Below the pieces are notes generated by a model. The model ran no database searches and had not been told where the DNA came from. It was given only the letters and a program-made list of their open reading frames with translations. The position numbers and the translations under genes are program-made. DNA of 34,261 nucleotides from Eubacteriales bacterium (GTDB lineage: Bacteria > Bacillota > Clostridia > Lachnospirales > Lachnospiraceae): NCBI GenBank assembly GCA_030524785.1, contig JAUNFZ010000028.1, positions 1-34,261 on the forward strand. The letters run 5' to 3'. Positions 31,130 to 34,261 of this stretch are shown piece after piece; position 1 is the first letter of the stretch; the number at the start of each line of letters is the position of its first letter.

Positions 31130-32005
31130 ATGGAAAAACACGTTGATTTTGAAAAAATAGAAAAGTCCGACAGGACGAAAAAGAGAGTACTTAAAATCAT
31201 AACCTATGCGCTGCTGACTTTCTGGGCTCTGGTGGTACTGTTTCCTTTTTACTGGATGGTGCTGACGTCTCTAAAAAGTTACAGTGCCTACAATTCGGAG
31301 TATATTCCGCAGCTTTTTACTGCGTCGCCCACGCTTCAGAATTATGCGGACGCTTTTACGGCGGTGCCGCTGGCAAGATATTTTGGAAACACAGTGATCT
31401 TTACGCTGGCGACGACGGCTGTTATGCTGGTGGTGACTGTTTTGGCGGCCTATGCCTTTGCAAGGCTTAACTTTCGGGGAAAGAACGTGGCCTTTACCGT
31501 GTTTTTATCACTGATGATGATACCGAATGAGCTGGTAGTGATTACGAATTTTGTGACGGTCACAAACCTTGATATGCGCAATACGTTTCTGGGGCTGATA
31601 TTGCCTTCGGTCACGTCAGTTTTTTATATCTATCTTCTGAAAGAAAATTTTGAACAGGTACCGGATCAGCTCTATTATGCAGCTAAGGTGGACGGAACAT
31701 CGGATCTTAAATATCTCTGGAAGGTGATGATTCCGATCTGCAGGCCGACGATTATCACGATTACGATACTGAAAGTGATCGAATGTTGGAATTCTTATGT
31801 ATGGCCAAGGTTGATCACAGACGACGAGGCATACTTCCTGGTGTCTAACGGGATTCAGGAGATCCGGGAAAACGGATTCGGCCGGGAGAATATCCCTGCT
31901 ATGATGGCGGCGGTGGTGGTGATTTCCGTGCCCCTGATCCTGCTGTTTCTGGTGTTCCATAAGAAGATTATGACCGGCGTGTCAAGGGGAGGAACCAAGG
32001 GATGA
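31130..32005 (+). CDS. Sugar ABC transporter permease 2 (UgpE/MalG-like)
   Basis: This 291-residue membrane protein with six helices (first: ITYALLTFWALVVLFPFYWM) belongs to the MalG-type permeases. The early VLTSLKS and the EAA loop YYAAKVDGTSDLKYLWKVMIP are typical. I chose ATG 31130 with GAGGGTGG upstream; the open frame to 31103 overlaps the previous gene. The end overlaps the binding-protein gene by four bases (ATGA). Partner of permease 1. Confidence 0.93.
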   Translation: MEKHVDFEKIEKSDRTKKRVLKIITYALLTFWALVVLFPFYWMVLTSLKSYSAYNSEYIPQLFTASPTLQNYADAFTAVPLARYFGNTVIFTLATTAVMLVVTVLAAYAFARLNFRGKNVAFTVFLSLMMIPNELVVITNFVTVTNLDMRNTFLGLILPSVTSVFYIYLLKENFEQVPDQLYYAAKVDGTSDLKYLWKVMIPICRPTIITITILKVIECWNSYVWPRLITDDEAYFLVSNGIQEIRENGFGRENIPAMMAAVVVISVPLILLFLVFHKKIMTGVSRGGTKG

Positions 32006-33612
32006 TAAAGGGATGGAAAAAAAGAGCGTTTTTTCTGGCGGGAATACTGGCCTGCGCCATGGCTTTTACCGGGTGCCACGGGGCAAAGGAGCAGACAGTT
32101 TTTGAGATACCGGAGGAATTTGATACGTCGAAAACCTATGAAATTACTTTTTGGGCCAAGAACGATACCAACATCACTCAGACGAGGATTTACGAGAAAG
32201 CCATTGACGATTTTGAGGCACTGTACCCGAACATTACGGTAAACCTGCGTTTGTACACGGATTATGGAAAGATTTATAATGATGTGATTACCAATATTGC
32301 TACGGATACTACGCCGAATGTATGTATCACGTACCCGGATCACATCGCCACCTACCTGACGGGCAGCAACAGCGTTGTACCCCTGGACGCTCTGTTTTCC
32401 GATGAAAAATACGGACTTGGCGGCAGTGAAGTAGGTTTTGATTCGCCGGGGCAGGAGGAAATTATTCCTCAGTTTTTGGAGGAATGTTCTATTGAGGGAA
32501 ATCATTATGCCGTTCCTTTTATGCGGTCCACGGAGGCGTGCTATATTAATAAGACTTATCTGGAAGCGATGGGCTATACGCTACCGGAAGTGCTCACCTG
32601 GGATTTTGTGTGGGAAGTTGCCGAGGCGGCGACCCAAAAAGATGCGGATGGGAACTTTGCGGTCAATGGGCAGAAGGTGATGATCCCCTTCATTTATAAA
32701 TCCACAGACAATATGATGATACAGATGCTGCGCCAGAAAAATGCGGGGTATTCTGATGAAAACGGCAATATAGAGATCTTTAATGATACCACCAGGGAAC
32801 TTTTATATACCATTGCTGATCATGTGAAAAGCGGAGCTTTTTCTACCTTTAAGATTTCAAGCTATCCTGCCAATTTTCTGAACGCCGGCCAGTGTATTTT
32901 CGCAGTGGATTCCACGGCCGGAGCAACCTGGATGGGAAGCCATGCGCCGCTTTCCGATATCAGCCCCGATAAATTTGTCGAATTTGAGACGGCGGTCATG
33001 GCAATTCCCCAGTTTGATCCGGAAAATCCTCAGATGATTTCCCAGGGACCCTCCGTCTGCATTTTCAATAAAAAAGATTCCCAGGAGGTTCTGGCGTCCT
33101 GGCTGTTTGCCCAGTATCTTCTGACAAATGAGGTGCAGATTGCCTACGCGCAGACGGAAGGGTATGTGCCGGTTACGTCAAAGGCTCAGAAAAGCGAAGA
33201 ATATCAGGAATATCTGGCAGCAGGCGGTCAGGACGATACGGTTCATTATGATGTAAAGATAGAGGCGTCCAGGCTTCTTCTGGATAATGTAGAGCATACG
33301 TTTGTCACGCCGGTGTTCAACGGTTCGGCTTCCCTTCGGGATGCGGCGGGGCAGATGATAGAGAATGTGGCGAAATCCACCAGAAGAAAACAGACGGTAG
33401 ACGACGCTTATATGGAAACCCTTTACAGTGACGTTACCTCCCTGTATCACCTGGAGCAGGGCAGCGGTTCTGAAAATGGTACATTTTCGGGAAAAGCTGA
33501 GCTTGGCCCCCTGCCCCGGACAGCAGTGATTCTTCTGGCGTCTCTATTTGCCGCCTGGGTAATGATTCTAACGTATGCCCTGGCAAGAAAGATAAAAAGG
33601 GGAAAACGGTGA
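32002..33612 (+). CDS. Extracellular sugar-binding lipoprotein with C-terminal membrane helix
   Basis: The 536-residue product is the substrate-binding protein of the importer. Its lipoprotein signal has a lipobox at AFTGC (modified Cys about residue 24). The family-1 binding-protein body follows (YEITFWAKNDTNIT, FEALYPNITVNLRLY, PNVCITYPDHIATYLTG, VPLDALF, YAVPFMRSTEACYINKTYLEAMG). Unusually, it ends in a hydrophobic helix (TAVILLASLFAAWVMILTYAL, about 507-527) and a basic tail (RKIKRGKR), so it may be anchored at both ends. It is longer than the usual 420-450 residues and is the last gene of the operon. The sugar cannot be predicted. Confidence 0.9.
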   Translation: MIKGWKKRAFFLAGILACAMAFTGCHGAKEQTVFEIPEEFDTSKTYEITFWAKNDTNITQTRIYEKAIDDFEALYPNITVNLRLYTDYGKIYNDVITNIATDTTPNVCITYPDHIATYLTGSNSVVPLDALFSDEKYGLGGSEVGFDSPGQEEIIPQFLEECSIEGNHYAVPFMRSTEACYINKTYLEAMGYTLPEVLTWDFVWEVAEAATQKDADGNFAVNGQKVMIPFIYKSTDNMMIQMLRQKNAGYSDENGNIEIFNDTTRELLYTIADHVKSGAFSTFKISSYPANFLNAGQCIFAVDSTAGATWMGSHAPLSDISPDKFVEFETAVMAIPQFDPENPQMISQGPSVCIFNKKDSQEVLASWLFAQYLLTNEVQIAYAQTEGYVPVTSKAQKSEEYQEYLAAGGQDDTVHYDVKIEASRLLLDNVEHTFVTPVFNGSASLRDAAGQMIENVAKSTRRKQTVDDAYMETLYSDVTSLYHLEQGSGSENGTFSGKAELGPLPRTAVILLASLFAAWVMILTYALARKIKRGKR

Positions 33613-33633
33613 TTTTCGCAGGCTATGGAATGA

Positions 33634-33661
33634 TTGACTTATTCTGATTTTCATGTATAAT
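33634..33661 (+). promoter_or_regulatory. Sigma-A promoter upstream of the final gene
   Basis: TTGACT (33634-33639) and a perfect TATAAT (33656-33661) are 16 bases apart. The predicted start near 33668 is about 35 bases upstream of ATG 33703. No clear terminator for the sugar operon is seen before it. Confidence 0.78.
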
Positions 33662-33702
33662 AATGGTATGATTTTGAATATGTATCCATAAGGAGGATAA
33701 AC

Positions 33703-34261
33703 ATGAAAAAAACAATTGCAGTCTTAGCTACTATTTCAATGACACTGGCCTTTGGCAGCCTGGCAATGGCGGAAGACGCAGACGTCAAATCTGAAGGCGT
33801 TATGACCCACGAGGAATACGTTGCCGCAGAACTGGATTCTGAGGTTGTTGTGGAGACGTATGTGCAGGCAAAACAGTCCTGGTGGGAGGACAAGGCTACC
33901 GTTTATACACAGGATAAGGACGGCGCTTATTTCCTGTATGATATGGCCTGCTCTGAGGAAGATTATGAAAAATTAAATGTGGGCACAAAGATCAAGGTTA
34001 CAGGATACAAGTCAGAGTGGTCCGGCGAGGTGGAGATTATAGACGCAACTTTTGAAATCCTTGAGGGCGAATATGTGGCTCCGGTGACAGACGTTACAGA
34101 ACTGCTGGGGACGGAGGAACTGATTGACCACCAGAATGAATATGTGGAATTTAAAGGAATGACAGTGGAGGCTTCCACAGACGCTGATGGAAATGAAGTG
34201 GCATATCTGTACAACTGGGATGGTTCCGGCCAGGACGGAGACGATCTGTACTTCAATGTTT
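33703..34261 (+). CDS. Secreted protein of unknown function, OB-fold-like repeats (3' truncated by window)
   Basis: The frame runs from ATG 33703 (AGGAGG at 33691-33696) off the right edge, giving 186 codons. Residues 1-23 are a signal peptide (TIAVLATISMTLAFGSLAMA, cleavage likely after AMA). The mature part has two similar beta-rich blocks: EEYVAAELDSEVVVETYVQA with GTKIKVTGYKSEW, then TEELIDHQNEYVEFKGMTVE. They look like tandem OB-fold modules of the kind found in small secreted proteins of gut Clostridia. I do not recognise a specific family. The sequence is acidic and the visible part has one cysteine. It has its own promoter and is likely monocistronic. Confidence 0.8.
   Translation, partial: MKKTIAVLATISMTLAFGSLAMAEDADVKSEGVMTHEEYVAAELDSEVVVETYVQAKQSWWEDKATVYTQDKDGAYFLYDMACSEEDYEKLNVGTKIKVTGYKSEWSGEVEIIDATFEILEGEYVAPVTDVTELLGTEELIDHQNEYVEFKGMTVEASTDADGNEVAYLYNWDGSGQDGDDLYFNV

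Overview
The window looks like chromosome of an endospore-forming Clostridia, most likely Lachnospiraceae. The main evidence is a complete spoIIIAA-AH operon, a Firmicutes-type nusB-xseA-xseB-ispA-dxs-tlyA-nadK-argR-recN-spoIVB run, a GlgD-type glycogen subunit, strong AGGAGG ribosome sites and frequent short gene overlaps. I assigned no species. I saw no rRNA, tRNA, CRISPR array, IS transposase or prophage genes.

Layout. (1) 1-5.1 kb: glgD, a SUV3-like RNA helicase with a C-terminal zinc ribbon, an aldose-1-epimerase-like protein and, on the minus strand, a variant carbamate kinase. (2) 5.1-10.35 kb: spoIIIAA to spoIIIAH, the mother-cell half of the SpoIIIA-SpoIIQ channel, preceded by a good sigma-E-like promoter. 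(3) 10.35-13.1 kb: prfC (RF3), then an intergenic block of structured and tandem repeats, then an Asp23/YqhY-family gene with its own sigma-A promoter and terminator. (4) 13.2-23.1 kb: a long housekeeping operon (transcription antitermination, exonuclease VII, isoprenoid precursors, TlyA, NAD kinase, ArgR, RecN) ending in a terminator, then spoIVB with a sigma-G-like promoter whose predicted start lies inside that terminator's stem. (5) 23.1-27.8 kb: an accessory island, visibly AT-richer. It holds a second structured repeat, a HipBA-type toxin-antitoxin pair, remnants of a HicB antitoxin and a Fic protein, and a self-regulated GntR(YtrA)-ABC exporter cassette with a DUF3592-like membrane protein. 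The usual neighbour of spoIVB, spo0A, is not in the window. (6) 27.8-33.6 kb: a PatB/MalY-type aminotransferase with a triplicated 36-bp 3' end, then a four-gene ABC sugar importer (ATPase, two permeases, lipoprotein binding protein with an extra C-terminal membrane helix). (7) 33.6 kb to the edge: a promoter and a truncated secreted protein of unknown function.

The most novel-looking signal is a pair of related intergenic elements placed directly after the prfC and spoIVB stop codons. They share a closing stem with one A-T to G-C covariation, a variable long hairpin, a small GNRA-like or GACAA-loop hairpin, and a helix interrupted by tandem GA/GA mismatches. In one copy the variable hairpin is a textbook terminator; in the other the 3' part has expanded as a 66-bp tandem array. 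Whether this is a known repeat family cannot be decided without a search.
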